64,000 bases of DNA from Fragum whitleyi (GCA_948146395.1 OX411556.1:31199056-31263055); one strand, 5' to 3'. Shown: positions 1-11,040, counted from the stretch's first letter. Notes: a model not told the origin generated them from the letters alone. Translations and numbers: made by a program.

Positions 1-232
1 GCAAGACATCTTTTATTACCATAACTAGTGGGAACTTAATTAAATTAGCATGTGTAGACAAACATTTTGAATAATGTATGAATTTTGTCAAAAATGTCAT
101 AAATGTGACATTCTGCTTGAGGAATTTATCTGTACTTTGCACCTGCATTATAAATCAATCTCATCACATCCTTTACCTGGCCTGCCATGTGTTGGAGATG
201 AAAAAGTTTGTGAAATGTTAAAAGAGAAGGCC
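1..232. other. Unassigned flank
   Basis: AT-rich sequence with no repeat or coding signal that I recognise. The 60-codon open frame at 74-256 has no domain-like pattern and runs into the pearl-like fragment that follows. Confidence 0.4.
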
Positions 233-500
233 ATTGGCACTTGGTCGCTCACCTAAGATATAGAACTATCATGAGATTTTATTTGAGACAGGCTGATCCA
301 AACTGAATCTTGAATTGAAATGTTATTAAGCCAGCCTTGCCAATTAACAATTTCAACAATTGCAAACAATTTTTGAAAAGAGTCACCCAAGGAACATTCT
401 GGTAGAGTTTAATTGAAATTTACCCAGTGGTTCAGGAGAAGAAGAAGTTTTCAAGATTGTTGACGACAGACAACGCACAACGTAAGACAGACTCAGGGTG
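233..500 (+). mobile_element. Partial pearl-like element (family D related)
   Basis: Begins with a TGGTCGCTCACCTAAGAT segment like the left end of the family D copies (ATCGCTCACCTGAG). It then jumps to the family's right part: GTCACCCAAGGAACATTC, a CCCAGTGGTTCAGGAGAAGAAG stretch and a degenerate GACGACAGACAACGCACAACG array. The central tandem units and the terminal hairpin are missing, so this is a truncated, old copy. Confidence 0.55.
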
Positions 501-1217
501 ATCCTAAAAGCTCCCCTAGTACTTACCGTTTCGGGGATATACCTGGTACCTGAAGAAAAGTGTGACCGATGGCAAAACATATGGACAGACAAAGGGAAGG
601 ATAGAGAGCGGGATTAAACACATCTATAGTCTCCCAACTGGTAGCCAGTAGGGGACTTAAAAAGGCCCATAACCTGTCAATCGATCGATGCAATAGCTGA
701 GATTGGGCCTTCTATATAGTTCTAAGACAGGGAGAAACTTTTAAAAATTTCTATTCTTTTATCTATTTTAAAAGCGGACCACTAACTATGAACCATTTAT
801 GCCTTCTGGTGAAATTGGCACGTAAGCTTAGGAGGAGGCGTCATTAACAGAATATGTCAAGATAATAAACATCACATTGAAGAGTGCATATTCGCGGGGA
901 TAAAGGCATTTTGCAATCAAAGTTCTGAGGTCTTACATAATCATATATTTTATTACAGAATCATGTAGTATTTCAAAGTTTTTATAGATATTTTACTGCC
1001 ACGGTAACCATATAGTTTTCACCGTCTGCCCTACTTCCTTATAAAGATAACAGGACATTAATTGCGTATTTCAAGTGTTGTGACATAAAATAACAATTAA
1101 TTCAAGTATTGCATGCTCTATACCTCTTGAATATTATATAATCTCGTAACTTCATGAAAAGAAAGGCAGAATAGAAAACACAACTTAACCAGACTTTTGT
1201 TGGTAAAGAAACTCAAT
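501..1217. other. Unassigned AT-rich stretch
   Basis: No convincing coding frame or repeat was recognised here. The open frame on the minus strand at 383-592 overlaps the pearl-like fragment and is not gene-like. Confidence 0.35.
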
Positions 1218-1305
1218 AGTGATGTATGGCTTTTGACTCCAAAAATCTCATTTTGATCCTCAAAAATTTCGAACAGGGGGTCATTTTGACTCACTGAATT
1301 TCCAG
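1218..1305. repeat. Fragment related to the 31760-32029 element (family W)
   Basis: The text TTTTGATCCTCAAAAATTTC followed by a GGGGGTCATTTTGACTC stretch parallels TTTTGACCCTCAAAAATCTG and GGGGGTCACTTTG in the element at 31760-32029. Ends are not recognisable, so this is a fragment. Confidence 0.35.
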
Positions 1306-1617
1306 TGGTGCAACCCATGTGATATAAGATTATATATATATATATTGTTTTCTTCATACTATTACAAAATATCTATTCAAATGAAACAACATAAACAATA
1401 AAGTGTGACTACACTATTTTTTATGTTGTTTGGGTTATATATAGATTACTATAAAAGTCTTTATTTGTTAAGATTAAATAATTAAATTTTAGTTCTGTCC
1501 ATCAAGATTTGTTGATTCTGATTGGCTCAAAATTTATTTTATTACTCGATGACAACAATTTTGAGTGAGCAGCTATTTTGTAAGTTTTCGCACAAAGTAG
1601 CTAGTCCCAGAAGTTTT

Positions 1618-1882
1618 CTTATTTATTTTGGATAAATCATAATATTTTTACTTAAAATATCAAATTATGTGGTTTGAAGAGAGATTTTGTGTATCTCATT
1701 CATGTGTGAAACTAAAAGCCTAATAACATTGTAAGAAAACACAGAACGGATTCATACAGTGTGATAAGATTTTTAGTTTAATACCTCATTGAAATATACA
1801 AAATTTAATACTCTTTTCATACCACATAATTTGAAATAATCAAGCAAAAATATTAAGATTATCCATAATAAATCAGATTTGC
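1618..1882. repeat. Large imperfect palindrome (foldback element)
   Basis: The left arm (about 1618-1695, containing CAAATTATGTGGTTTGAAGA) is the reverse complement, with scattered mismatches, of the right arm (about 1795-1882, containing ACCACATAATTTG). Arms are about 75-85 bp with a spacer of about 100 bp. It could be an AT-rich foldback MITE. No other copy was noticed in the window. Confidence 0.6.
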
Positions 1883-2165
1883 TGTGATTTGAAACCCATT
1901 GATCAAGACAAGAGATATATCGAAAAGTAGTAAATTAGTTATCAAAATTTTACGACATTCCAGGTAATACTCAATGATAATTGCATCCTAATCCAGTAGC
2001 TTACTCTAGGTGAAACATACATTGACAATGTAATAAATTGATGCATTACATGTGTGAGAAAAAAATCATAATTAGTTTTGTCATGTAAACTTGATACATG
2101 TAGTATTTTTTTATTCCATAGTTTAAAATAATATTGAATAAATTTGTCATTGTCATTCTAAACCC

Positions 2166-2204
2166 TCATAACTACAGCTTCGATCAAAGCTGTAGTTACG
2201 AGAT
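2166..2204. repeat. Short hairpin repeat, family A copy 1
   Basis: TAACTACAGCTT and AAGCTGTAGTTA form an inverted pair around a short loop. The same core occurs at 4922-5005 and 25975-26050. Confidence 0.6.
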
Positions 2205-2422
2205 TGTTTAATAACAACAACGATATACTACTTTTTTACACAGGAAAAAATCTGATGTTATGTCACTATTTCACTCAGCAAGTCAGAAAACTGTCTTCAA
2301 TTCTTTCCTAATGTTGAGCCCAAAATATTCCGATTCCCGCTTTCTTTACCTTTAACCAGGAAATAGCTTATTTGGACAATGTTTTGTTGATAACATACTT
2401 AAACCCTGCATGAGGTTCACTC

Positions 2423-2556
2423 ACCCTGCGTTCAGGATGAAAACGTTAGTGAAGCATTTTCGTAATGATACCTCACTTTGCATATATGTGCATGTGCAAA
2501 GCGGGGTATCATCTCAAAGCACTTGTGAAATGTTTTTACATCCTGAGCACAGGGCA
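2423..2556. mobile_element. Palindromic MITE, family H copy 1 (diverged)
   Basis: Starts CCCTGCGTTCAGGATG and ends with CATCCTGAGCACAGGGCA, with a central GCATATATGTGCATGTGC and GCAAAGCGGGGTATC. Family H copies at 49391-49526 and 51511-51645 share ends and centre. The 63-codon frame at 2465 lies inside this repeat and is not a gene. Confidence 0.65.
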
Positions 2557-2649
2557 GTTATCAAAGTGTTTGCCAAAGACCATTGATTTCATTTCCTGTC
2601 TTACTGTAGATTTCACCTCGAGCAAATCCCGAGCGAAAAAGTTCAAAAT

Positions 2650-2862
2650 CTGGTAATAGTACATTTGGGAATGTTAAATGGCAGTTCAAGAACTTCTTGA
2701 ACTACTAGAAATACTGCTTGAACTATTTGGACAAGTTCTGAACCTTTTTTTAAGTTAAACTTGAGTTCACAAACTAGTTCTAGAACTGATTCAAGAATTA
2801 TTTCTAGAAGTTCAAGAAGTATTTCTTGAATTTCTCTAGATTGGGGTCTCAAACAGCCATTT
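2650..2862. repeat. Repeat rich in GTTCTAGAAC-type short palindromes (family N copy 1)
   Basis: Bounded by TTAAATGGC on the left and GCCATTTAA on the right, so it has short inverted ends. The interior is a run of short inverted motifs such as GTTCAAGAACTTCTTGAAC and AGTTCTAGAACT. A related block lies at 30175-30515. The leucine/glutamate-rich 69-codon minus frame here is a by-product of the repeats. Confidence 0.5.
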
Positions 2863-2960
2863 AACTTTCTTATTTACTTAATAATCAGATCTTGATTTTT
2901 TTTCGCAGGGAAATCTCACAAAATATTGACTGTGATACTCACACAAATAGAACAGAGCTA

Positions 2961-4136
2961 TCAGTGAGCGAGACTGCTAGCGGTCAATCTCATGCCTTGT
3001 GACACGATCGGATACGAGACCAGCGAAGCGTTCATATCAATGTTCTGTGGTAGGCTCTGGTTTGCGGACGGTTGGAGCCCTTGACCAGATAGGGTCTGAG
3101 GAAGGGAAACAGGCACAATTGATGGAGGGTTGATCGACAATGTCGCTGTGTTGAGGGACTGCGGGGCCGCAATACTGCACTGCGCCTGGCCTCCTGCCAG
3201 TTCTCGCACCATTCGCTGTTGCAACGCCTGCTGTTGCGTGAGGTTCGTAAGTTCACTATTAAGGGCTAATTGCTGCGCCAGACTTGTGTTTAAAGGATTT
3301 AAAGAAGTCTGTTGGACCGTTGGCTGAACTGCCGTTGTATTCAAGGATTGCAATAGGTTTGATTTACTCACTCGATATCGTGCATTTTGCTCCAAAAGTA
3401 CTTCATTTGTTGCCGTAAGATCGGCCACCTGTTTTTTTAATTCCTCAACTTTTTTCCGTAACATTGTATTTTCATCTTCTAATAACTGATAACTAAGAGG
3501 TCTAGAGTTTGGTGAGAATCGATTCTCATATGTTCGAAAACTTTCTGATCCGAATTCTGGATCTAACCTTCTACGTTTAGCATCATGTTCAAACTCATAT
3601 CGCTCAAAACGCTCAAATGATGAATTATTAAATATTTCCCTTTCACGATCTTGCTTTTCTGATTTACGCTGCAGAAATTCATATTCAGCACTAGATATGT
3701 GACGATATTTGCACGCTGCTCCTCGGTGACACCCACCCTTTAAGTTGTCTTTACAGATAGGCACACCTCCTTTTGCGATCATTTCTTGATGGTTCACTCC
3801 GATTCCCAGAGATGCTGCTTGCAACACTCGTGATGGTAGTTCGCCTGTCACTCTCGCAAGTTCTTCCTCCTCCCGTGTACAATGAAGAAATTTACAATTC
3901 GTCCGCCGACACCCATTATTTTGATAATCATGACAGAATGTGTATTCAGATATTTTCTTGTACTCTGTAACTTCTTGTTCTCCTGGGTGACGATATTTAC
4001 ATCGCTTTCCCCGCTTACAAACATTTCGTAGAAAGTCGCGACAAATGTCATTGTTCTTGAGGCAGCCATTTTCACTGCCGCTCTCACTGTGATCAGACAT
4101 TTTCTCGCTGAAATCGGGGCTTCGTTTGTTCAGCAT
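2961..4136 (-). CDS. ZC3H10: ZC3H10-like CCCH zinc finger protein
   Basis: A 391-residue uninterrupted frame. Three CCCH fingers are visible: residues 32-50 (C-X7-C-X5-C-X3-H), 68-85 (C-X7-C-X4-C-X3-H) and 128-146 (C-X7-C-X5-C-X3-H). The segment DICRDFLRNVCKRGKRCKYR is almost identical to vertebrate ZC3H10 as I know it. A leucine-heptad coiled coil spans about 215-255 (LLEDENTMLRKKVEELKKQV), followed by a Gln/Ser-rich low-complexity tail and a conserved C-terminal SYPIVSQGMRLTA-like motif. The family binds RNA through its fingers and has been linked to microRNA processing and mitochondrial regulation in vertebrates; that role is not visible here. The vertebrate protein is somewhat longer (about 430 residues). 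Met1 has a weak initiation context. Met13 (codon 4098-4100, preceded by GAAA) is stronger, so a 379-residue form is possible. No intron is needed, as in the vertebrate gene. Confidence 0.95.
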   Translation of the reverse strand: MLNKRSPDFSEKMSDHSESGSENGCLKNNDICRDFLRNVCKRGKRCKYRHPGEQEVTEYKKISEYTFCHDYQNNGCRRTNCKFLHCTREEEELARVTGELPSRVLQAASLGIGVNHQEMIAKGGVPICKDNLKGGCHRGAACKYRHISSAEYEFLQRKSEKQDREREIFNNSSFERFERYEFEHDAKRRRLDPEFGSESFRTYENRFSPNSRPLSYQLLEDENTMLRKKVEELKKQVADLTATNEVLLEQNARYRVSKSNLLQSLNTTAVQPTVQQTSLNPLNTSLAQQLALNSELTNLTQQQALQQRMVRELAGGQAQCSIAAPQSLNTATLSINPPSIVPVSLPQTLSGQGLQPSANQSLPQNIDMNASLVSYPIVSQGMRLTASSLAH

Positions 4137-4141
4137 GCAGG

Positions 4142-4506
4142 CTAATTATGATGAAACAATCCAATCAGAAATAAGTGTTTCCAATTTATTAGTTTGTCCA
4201 ATTGAGTTCCTTTTAATATGTTGGCAAGTTTCTTTAGTTTCCTTTTCTCATCTTGTTTCTTAGGTACATAGATTAACTGAAATGAGAAAATGAAGCAATT
4301 AACATAATGGAAAGCAATATTCAGCACATCTAAAGCATACACAATTCTAGACATCCAGAAAATGCCATATTCTTAATCATTGTTTGTCCAAAGGCGTGGA
4401 AGAAAATGACTAAGTTTGAGCAAAACATTGATTTTACCATGTTCTGCCTACAACTAATTTAAGAAAAACATTGATTTCACCATGTTCCGCCTAAAACTTT
4501 TATCAT
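4142..4506. other. Upstream side of the ZC3H10-like gene, unassigned
   Basis: This lies upstream of the minus-strand ZC3H10-like gene and probably holds its promoter or 5' UTR. I see no TATA box or other element that I can defend. The 70-codon minus frame has no recognisable domain. Confidence 0.3.
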
Positions 4507-4869
4507 CAGGGGTGTGGAAATACGGATTTTATCCACTTGTCCCTGGGCAATTATTATGTGGTTTACTACATGTACTTGTCTGGGATCAAAATTGACTTGT
4601 CCCGTAAAAAAGAGCATACATAAATTTTTGGAAACATTTGAATAGTTTTAAGAAAATGCTGGAGCTGAGTATTTTCTTCGTCAAAAACAATGTTTTCTTC
4701 ACTTACATATAAACACTACGCTAAATAATCTCTTCTATCTATTTAGTTACATTCAACAATGTGCTCTTGTATTGACTTGTCCATAGACAAGCAGCCTTGA
4801 AAAATGTACTTGTTGGCAGATAGAAAAGCCCGTGTCGGACAAGTCGGGCATGGGAATTCCACACCCCTG
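4507..4869. mobile_element. hAT-like MITE, family G copy 1
   Basis: 363 bp with terminal inverted repeats CAGGGGTGTGGAA and TTCCACACCCCTG. The CAGGGG-type end is typical of hAT elements. The interior is non-coding and repeats the motif ACTTGTCC or its complement many times near both ends, as expected of subterminal transposase-binding sites. Target duplication is not clean (ATCAT near both borders). Confidence 0.75.
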
Positions 4870-4921
4870 AATCATTAAGTTACGATTATGTGTACCTTAA
4901 TTGTTGGATAACCAGAACCAT

Positions 4922-5005
4922 TATTGCGGTTGAGGGACAAAAGCATGGTAACTACAGCTTGATCCAAGCTGTAGTTACGATGTTTTTGTTGCCCAACCAC
5001 GATGC
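4922..5005. repeat. Hairpin repeat, family A copy 2
   Basis: A long hairpin. The inner arms GTAACTACAGCTTG and CAAGCTGTAGTTAC sit inside longer arms with ACAAAAGCATG paired to CATCG-type TGTTTTTGT sequence. The outermost GCGGTTGAGGG pairs loosely with CCCAACCACG. It is a compact foldback element of about 84 bp. Confidence 0.65.
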
Positions 5006-5304
5006 GTATAATTTTAGAAACAGCATGATAAACTGTAAGGATTAGAGAGTTAAATCAGGGTTAACATTACAGACAAAGACTCCCTGGGGGCGACAAACTT
5101 CTACAGGAAACTTTAATAGAGTTTCCAATAATCATTCCTCATTTTTTTTTGTTGTGTAAAATTTACAGAACAGTCAAAATAGAAATTCATAGGTTTCCTG
5201 GTCTAAGGAAAAATTTTCTACAGCTTGAATATTCAGTTAAATCGATAGCAGTGAATTGATGAAAGCTTTCCTTCTGTCCCAGGTTCAGGATGACAGATTT
5301 TTTT

Positions 5305-5692
5305 GTTTTGAATGGGGTTTTACACCACTTTCAAAACTCTTTCAGTTTTTACAATCCCTGGAGCACCTAGCAATAGATTCCTTGTATTTCTCACACAAGT
5401 CATACCATTAGGGGGTACATCGTTTCCTAGCCCCGAGCTGTTATCCCACATAGGTCTACTATTATCAACCCATTTGCTGATTGATTTATTGAATGTAACT
5501 TAATGTCACTTTCAACATTTTTTCAGTTATATCGCAGCGGCTGGAGCACCTTACAATGGTTTCCTGGTATTGCTCTCACCAGTAAAACCGCCACATCCTT
5601 TCCTAGCCTCCAGCCTCTATCTCACATAGGTCTACAATTATCAAACCACCTGCCGAAGACAAATTATCGGAAAGGATGAGTGCCGCTGTAAG
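5305..5692. mobile_element. Two adjacent partial copies of the tRNA-headed SINE
   Basis: Two bodies of the SINE family whose full copy is at 21324-21608 lie in tandem (about 5309-5477 and 5478-5692). Shared landmarks are CTTTCAACA with TTTCAGTTATATC, GGCTGGAGCACC, CACATCCTTTCCTAGCCTCC and CACATAGGTCTAC. The second copy reaches GGAAAGGATGAGTGCCGC but loses the tRNA-like head. Confidence 0.65.
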
Positions 5693-5699
5693 GAATCTA

Positions 5700-6465
5700 G
5701 CCCGGAACCTTTTGAATAACAATGATGGAATGCTTTCCATTATAATGCGATGTTATAGTGAAACATCACTTTCTATCATTAATTTAAATACCCTGTTTCC
5801 ACATAAAAAAGTTACAAATTGATTGGATATATCTTGGGGATTTACTAGTAAACAGTTGGATCACTGCAGACATCTGAAGGTCACATTACAAACTATAAAC
5901 TGTTCAAAGTCCACTTTTCCAAGAATATCATAGAAGATAATCATTTGATTCATTGCATGTAAGATTGATTTATATTTCATCAGTAAACAACTAAAGCTAT
6001 GTTTTCACAAGTGGCAGAGCCACTAGTGAAAAGAGAGATTCTGTTGATCATTGAAATATCAATAGTTTCATCCGAAAAAGAAATGTTTAATAGGGCTACC
6101 TTAAACTAGACAAAAACTGCTTCTGGGTATTCTGATAATGCAAAAGATTCAGCACAATAAGATGTATTTTATTTACTCATCAAATTTGAAATAATTTGCA
6201 CCAACTTATATATCATCACAGTATTATGATAACATTTATCCATAAAATTTCTGAGACTAAATTTTTAGCAAGTTCAGCATTTTTTTTAACATTTTTCTTT
6301 TAATTTCAAGATAGCTGGTTATGCAAATATGTTTGTTTCCCATTTTTATCTGAAATCATGGTCTTTAACAGTAGGATGAAGAGCTATAAAAATTCTTTTG
6401 ATACCTTAGAAAGACAGGTGGATTCCAAACATTTCTGGAATGAAATTATGATTTGAAATGATGTA
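5700..6465. other. Unassigned AT-rich stretch
   Basis: No coding frame over 60 codons and no recognisable repeat, apart from the 6444-6465 flank that recurs inverted at 8815-8840. Confidence 0.35.
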
Positions 6466-6694
6466 TTAACCCTTTCCTGTTTTTCAAATTTTTTTACCTG
6501 TCCAAATTCAAAGGTTTTGCAGACGAAAATTTAAAGTGGATTTAATTCGAAAATTAACCATTCTGTAGGGTAGAAAATAGTGTGGAAAAAGAAGAAATTG
6601 CTTGTCACAAGCAATTTCTTCTTTTTTCACAATGTTTTCTCAATCATAAAATCACAGGCATGTAAAAAGCAGGGATTAAACAGCAAAGGGTTAA
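6466..6694. mobile_element. Palindromic TTAA-flanked MITE, family C copy 1
   Basis: 229 bp from TTAACCCTTTCCTGTTT to AAACAGCAAAGGGTTAA, flanked by TTAA at both ends. The centre is a strong hairpin, GAAGAAATTGCTTG paired with CAAGCAATTTCTTC. TTAA target duplication is known for piggyBac and Kolobok elements; which family mobilised this one is not shown. Other copies: 8144-8814 (split), 10313-10540, 26382-26610 and 48122-48347. Confidence 0.8.
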
Positions 6695-6703
6695 ATTATA
6701 AAA

Positions 6704-7985
6704 ACAAGAGGACCAAGATGGTCCTAGATCGCTCACCTGAGTCTCTTTGACCCCTGGGACATCACATTAATTAGATAGGCAGGTGTCAAAAAGAAGATAA
6801 TTGCCTAAGATCAATACCATGGAACGTTTTCAGCGAAGAGCAAGACAGATATGCCTTTTTGCTCTTTGATTCTATGTAAAAAGGGATGCACCCGGTTGGA
6901 CCCCAAATGTGACCCCAGGTCTTGATATGAACAAACTTGGAAGAGGTCCATAAGATGGTGCTACATACTAAATATGAAAGCTGTCTACCTACTGGATTCA
7001 GAGAAGAAGATTTTTGAAGGTTTTCCTATTTTCACCCTTCATGCTCAGATGAGCTGAAAGGGATGCGCCCGGGTGGAGCCCAAATATGACCCAAGGGTCA
7101 TGATATGAACAAACTTGGAAGGGGCCCACTAGATGATGCTACATACCAAAAATGAAAGCAGTGTGCCCTCTTGTTTCGATTAGAGAATATTTCAAAAGAT
7201 TTTCGCTCTTTGATTCTATGTAAAAAGGGTTGCGCCCGGGTGGAGCCCAGATATCATCCTAGGGTCTTGATATGAACAAACTTGGTAGAGGTCTACTAGA
7301 TGATGCTACATACCAAATATGAAAGCTGTCTGCCTTCTGGTTTCATAGAAAAAGATTTTTGAAGATTTTCATTTTTTTACCCTTCATGCTCATAAGAGAT
7401 AAAGGGATGCACTCGTGCAAAGCCCAAATATCACCCAAGGGTCTTGATATGAACAAACTTGGTAGAGGCCCACTAGATGATGCTACATACCAAATATGAA
7501 AGCTGTCTACTATCTGGTTTCAGAGAAGAAGATTTTTAAAGATTTTCGCTCTTTGACTCTATGTAAAAAGGGTTGCGCCCGTGCAAAGCCCAAAAATGAA
7601 CCCAGGGTCTTGATATGAACACACTTGGTAGAGGTCCACTAGATGATGCTACATACCAAATATGAAAGCTGTCTGCCTTCAGGTTTCAGAGAAGAAGATT
7701 TTTAAAGATTTTCATATTTTCACCCTTTTTGTTAAGGGTAAAGGGAAAGTTAAGGGTGGATTTCATTTATTTGAACAACTTTGGTAGAGCTTGACCCAAG
7801 GAACATCCCTGCCAAGTTTCATCAAAATTGGCCCACTGGTTTAGGAGGAGAAGATGTTTAAAGAAATTGTGGACGACGGACGACGCACGACGCACGACGG
7901 ACGACGCACGACTGACGACGGACGACGGACATTCTACGATCACAATAGCTCACCTTGAGCACTTCGTGCTCAGGTGAGCTAAAAA
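6704..7985 (+). mobile_element. Pearl-like (Helentron-associated type) element, family D copy 1
   Basis: The left end carries a hairpin (AGGACCAAGATGGTCCT) followed by GATCGCTCACCTGAG. The body is five tandem units marked by GTCTTGATATGAACAAACTT at 6919, 7098, 7264, 7441 and 7607, so spacing alternates about 179/166 bp. Then comes a GACGACGGACGACGCACGAC array and a right end with hairpin GAGCACTTCGTGCTC, CAGGTGAGC and TAAAAA. The GCTCACCTGAG and CTCAGGTGAGC blocks are subterminal inverted repeats. Non-coding. The layout matches published bivalve pearl elements. Confidence 0.8.
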
Positions 7986-8180
7986 TAGACATAACAGTTA
8001 AGCCAGTTGATTGTCACATGTATTCTTGAACCTTCAAAATGGCAGACCAATGATAGTCATAATTTTAAAAAGAGCGTGGCATGCATACTTAACTCTTGGC
8101 TGTTGAGTGCTGGATAGTGAATAAAATTCTAGGCTAAGAACTTATCCCTTTGTGATTTTATGATTGAGAAAACATTGTGA

Positions 8181-8657
8181 AACAAGATGTGTTTGTGAAA
8201 CACGAATGCCCCCGTAACGGCATTTTTTTTCAAAGTTTGACCTTGACAGATGACCTTGACCTTGTAACGTGACCTTGACTTTGGTACCAGCGGATGCGGA
8301 TCATTGAGATGTATCATCATGCCAAATATTAGCTTTGTATCTTGAATAGGCTTGAAGATATTGGCAAGGTTAAGTTTTCGGGTTAAGTTTTTTCAAAGTT
8401 TGACCTTGACAGATGACCTTGACCTTGTCACATGACCTTGACTTTGGTACCAGCGGGTGCGGATCATTGAGATCTATCATCATGCCAATTATTAGCTTTG
8501 TATCTTGAATAGGCTTGAAGATATTGGCAAGGTTAAGTTTTCAGACAGACGGACGGACGGACAGACAGACGGACGGACAGACGGACGGACAGTCAGACAG
8601 ACAGACGGACACAAGTAAAACAATATGCCCCCGATCTCTCGATAAGGGGGCATAAAT
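8181..8657 (+). mobile_element. Pearl-like element, family E copy 1 (nested)
   Basis: Left end: hairpin GTGTTTGTGAAACAC, then GAATGCCCCC. Two tandem units of about 163 bp begin CAAAGTTTGACCTTGACAGA (8231 and 8394). A GACAGACGGACGGACGG array follows (8543-8610). The right end is TATGCCCCCGATCTCTCGAT closing with AAGGGGGCATAAAT. ATGCCCCC and GGGGGCAT are subterminal inverted repeats. It interrupts a family C MITE. Confidence 0.8.
8543..8610. repeat. GACGGACA-type microsatellite
   Basis: A run of GACG/GACA tetranucleotides forming the microsatellite part of the E element. The minus-strand frame with repeated SVRPSVCPSV is translated microsatellite, not a protein. Confidence 0.9.
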
Positions 8658-8814
8658 AGAAGAAATTGCTCCTGACAGGCAATTACTTCTTTTTCCACAC
8701 TATTTTCTACCCTACTGAATGGTTATTTTTCAAATCAAATCCACTTTAAATTTTCGTCTGCAAAACCTTTGAATTTGGACAGGTCAAAAAATTTGAAAAA
8801 CAGGAAAGGGTTAA

Positions 8815-10312
8815 TACATCATTTCAAATCATAATTTTTGTAAAACAGGAAAGGGTTAATATACTGAGTGGATTTAAGTTCATTTGAATTCAGAGCTCGG
8901 AAAAGTAAATTCATTTTAATCAAATTTAGCTAAAATCGTATCAAAGGAGATAAGTTGTTGGAATGACTTAATTATTTTTTTATCAGATGCAGCGGATAGT
9001 TCCACCAAAGCAATAAACTGTTTAACCTTCTTTTGTCATTGCATTTACATGGTAAATTTATTTCAAAATATAGACATTTCAAAAACTGTTTAAAGAAATG
9101 AAATTAACTAAGTCAATTTTAAATGACCATGCTCTGAAACTCTTATTTCACTAAGGCATTTGTTCCTTAGAATTGGGGTATCTGATTTACTTTGATTTAT
9201 CTCACAATGATTGATTTATTCCATCAAAATTTGAACATTTGAAAGGTATGTTCAGGCTTTCAGAGAGTTTCAGTAAAAAATTTGTCTCAAAACGTTGCAC
9301 TCACAATGTCATATCAGTTCTCAACAACATGTCTGCAAATGGTTAGAAAGCATTCTTTGTGTACCAAATTTACTTTCACATGGACAACTGGAAAAGGATG
9401 TAAGTAACATCATTTCAGGTGAATAAAACTACATTTTGGAGACGTCCAAATTGGACCAAGTGTGCTAAAACACTGTAATTGATGATCTGTTTGACCCCTT
9501 TATTCATTTAATTTGAGTCTTAAATTTATTTGGCTTTTGTTTCATTTCAAAATAGTTATAATTGTCCTTACAGTAGGGCAACAGAGAAATTTCAATTCAT
9601 AAGGGTATGTGTAAATTTGTGTACTTATATTTCCATTTTGGTGTCGATTTAGGTATTGCTTTATTAAAGTTGCTCAGTCTATAATTTGCACAAAATATTA
9701 AGATAATTCCCCCTTTGTAATACAGTGCTCTTTTGATAGCAAAAAATTCCTTCAATCACTATGGGGGAATTCAAATGGCAGCCCGGGAGTCGCGTGAGAT
9801 GATGTAATAATCCAAAATTGACTGTAATATGCATGCGCAGAAAGGGTATTCATGTGAACGAAGTTACCCACTGGTGGTAGTAAACAACTTCACGATTACC
9901 GCTACAATAATTAATTTATCATTAAGAAATGTGATAAACTTCGGCAAAATACTATATAAATTAAGAAAAAAGTATTTGTCATTTAAATTAAAAGAGAACA
10001 TTTGTTTTATGTAATCGAAAAGTTGTGCACTATTTTCGACGCCATTTTGGAACCCAAGTAACACTGGCCTGACCCAGGATCAGAAGCGTCAAGGTTGAAA
10101 GGTTAAAATGACATCACTAGTGTCGAAACCGAGGTTGTTCTGATGGAAACTCGGCTAACTCGGGTCGAAACCGAGTCCGATATGAACTTACCCTATGGAG
10201 ACATTACAAAATGTCAAGTAATAACCGAACAAAGTTGACAACAACTCTGACATTGATAGTTCTACCTCAATACCTTGTTTTTTTCTCTGTAAACATAGTT
10301 AAAACAGCCAAA
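8815..10312. other. Unassigned AT-rich stretch
   Basis: No domain-like frame. 8845-8865 repeats the MITE end text AAACAGGAAAGGGTTAA once more. At 10117-10175 the phrase GAAACCGAGT recurs in a small quasi-repeat. Nothing else was recognised. Confidence 0.35.
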
Positions 10313-10540
10313 TTAAGCCTTTGCTGTTTAATCCCTGCTTTTTATGTGCCAGTGATTTTATGATTGAGAAAACATTGCGAAAGAAGAAGAAATTGCTTCT
10401 GACAAGCAATTTCTTCTTTTTCCACACTATTTTCTACCCTACTGAAGGGTTATTTTTCAATTAAATCCACTGTAAAATATGATTTACAAAACCTTTGAAT
10501 TTGGACAGGTCTAAAATTTTGTAAAACAGGAAAGGCTTAA
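10313..10540. mobile_element. Family C palindromic MITE copy 3
   Basis: 228 bp, TTAAGCCTTTGCTGTTT to AAACAGGAAAGGCTTAA, with the central GAAGAAATTGCTT/AAGCAATTTCTTC hairpin. The compensated GCCTT/AAGGC change at both ends keeps the inverted repeat matched. Confidence 0.8.
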
Positions 10541-11040
10541 GAAGTAATTTAAGGCCTTGGTAGATACACACCAATCTAAACTTTTTTTTTTAAAAAAAAA
10601 ATCTATGTTGTGAGTACTCATTTGAATTATTTATTTGTGTCAGTCAGACAATTCAAATAAGTTCAATCACATAGCATTACCTCAATATTTTCAAATATTC
10701 ACATTCAAAAATCCAATTCATCGGCATCCAAGTGTTTCTATATCTAAGACAGGGTAATAGGAATTTATGAGTAGAACAACTACAATTGGATTAGCAGATG
10801 TGGATGCACTTGTAGCTTGTCTGATATTCAGATGAAGGTTGTCAGATTTATCTGTCAGGCACACTTAATGTGCAAATAATATATCTGGTTAGCTCTTTTC
10901 TGTCATAAAACGATGGCAAATCAGAGGCATGTGTTTCTGATCTTTTTCATGTTTTTTGGCAATTTATCATGTGCAAGTTTTACAATGAAGCAGCATCACC
11001 AGTTACATTTTTTTGTGAAGTAACAAACCTAGAAAAGAAC
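10541..11040. other. Unassigned stretch with a T/A homopolymer hairpin
   Basis: Contains CTTTTTTTTTTAAAAAAAAAA around 10580-10600. No gene or known repeat was recognised. Confidence 0.35.

Larger units (their letters stand above)
8144..8814. mobile_element. Family C MITE copy 2, split by an E element
   Basis: GTGATTTTATGATTGAGAAA with ACATTGTGA (8149-8180) continues after the inserted element as AGAAGAAATTGCTCC to GGAAAGGGTTAA (8658-8814). The first about 35 bp of the MITE are lost. It lies in inverted orientation to the copy at 6466-6694. Confidence 0.75.

Noticed and set aside
6919..7620. CRISPR-like array from the regular repeats in family D
   Set aside because: The units are 166-179 bp, contiguous and without unique spacers; this is a tandem array in a eukaryotic mobile element.
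8492..8698. Cysteine/serine/proline-rich minus frame
   Set aside because: It is the translated GACG microsatellite of an E element.
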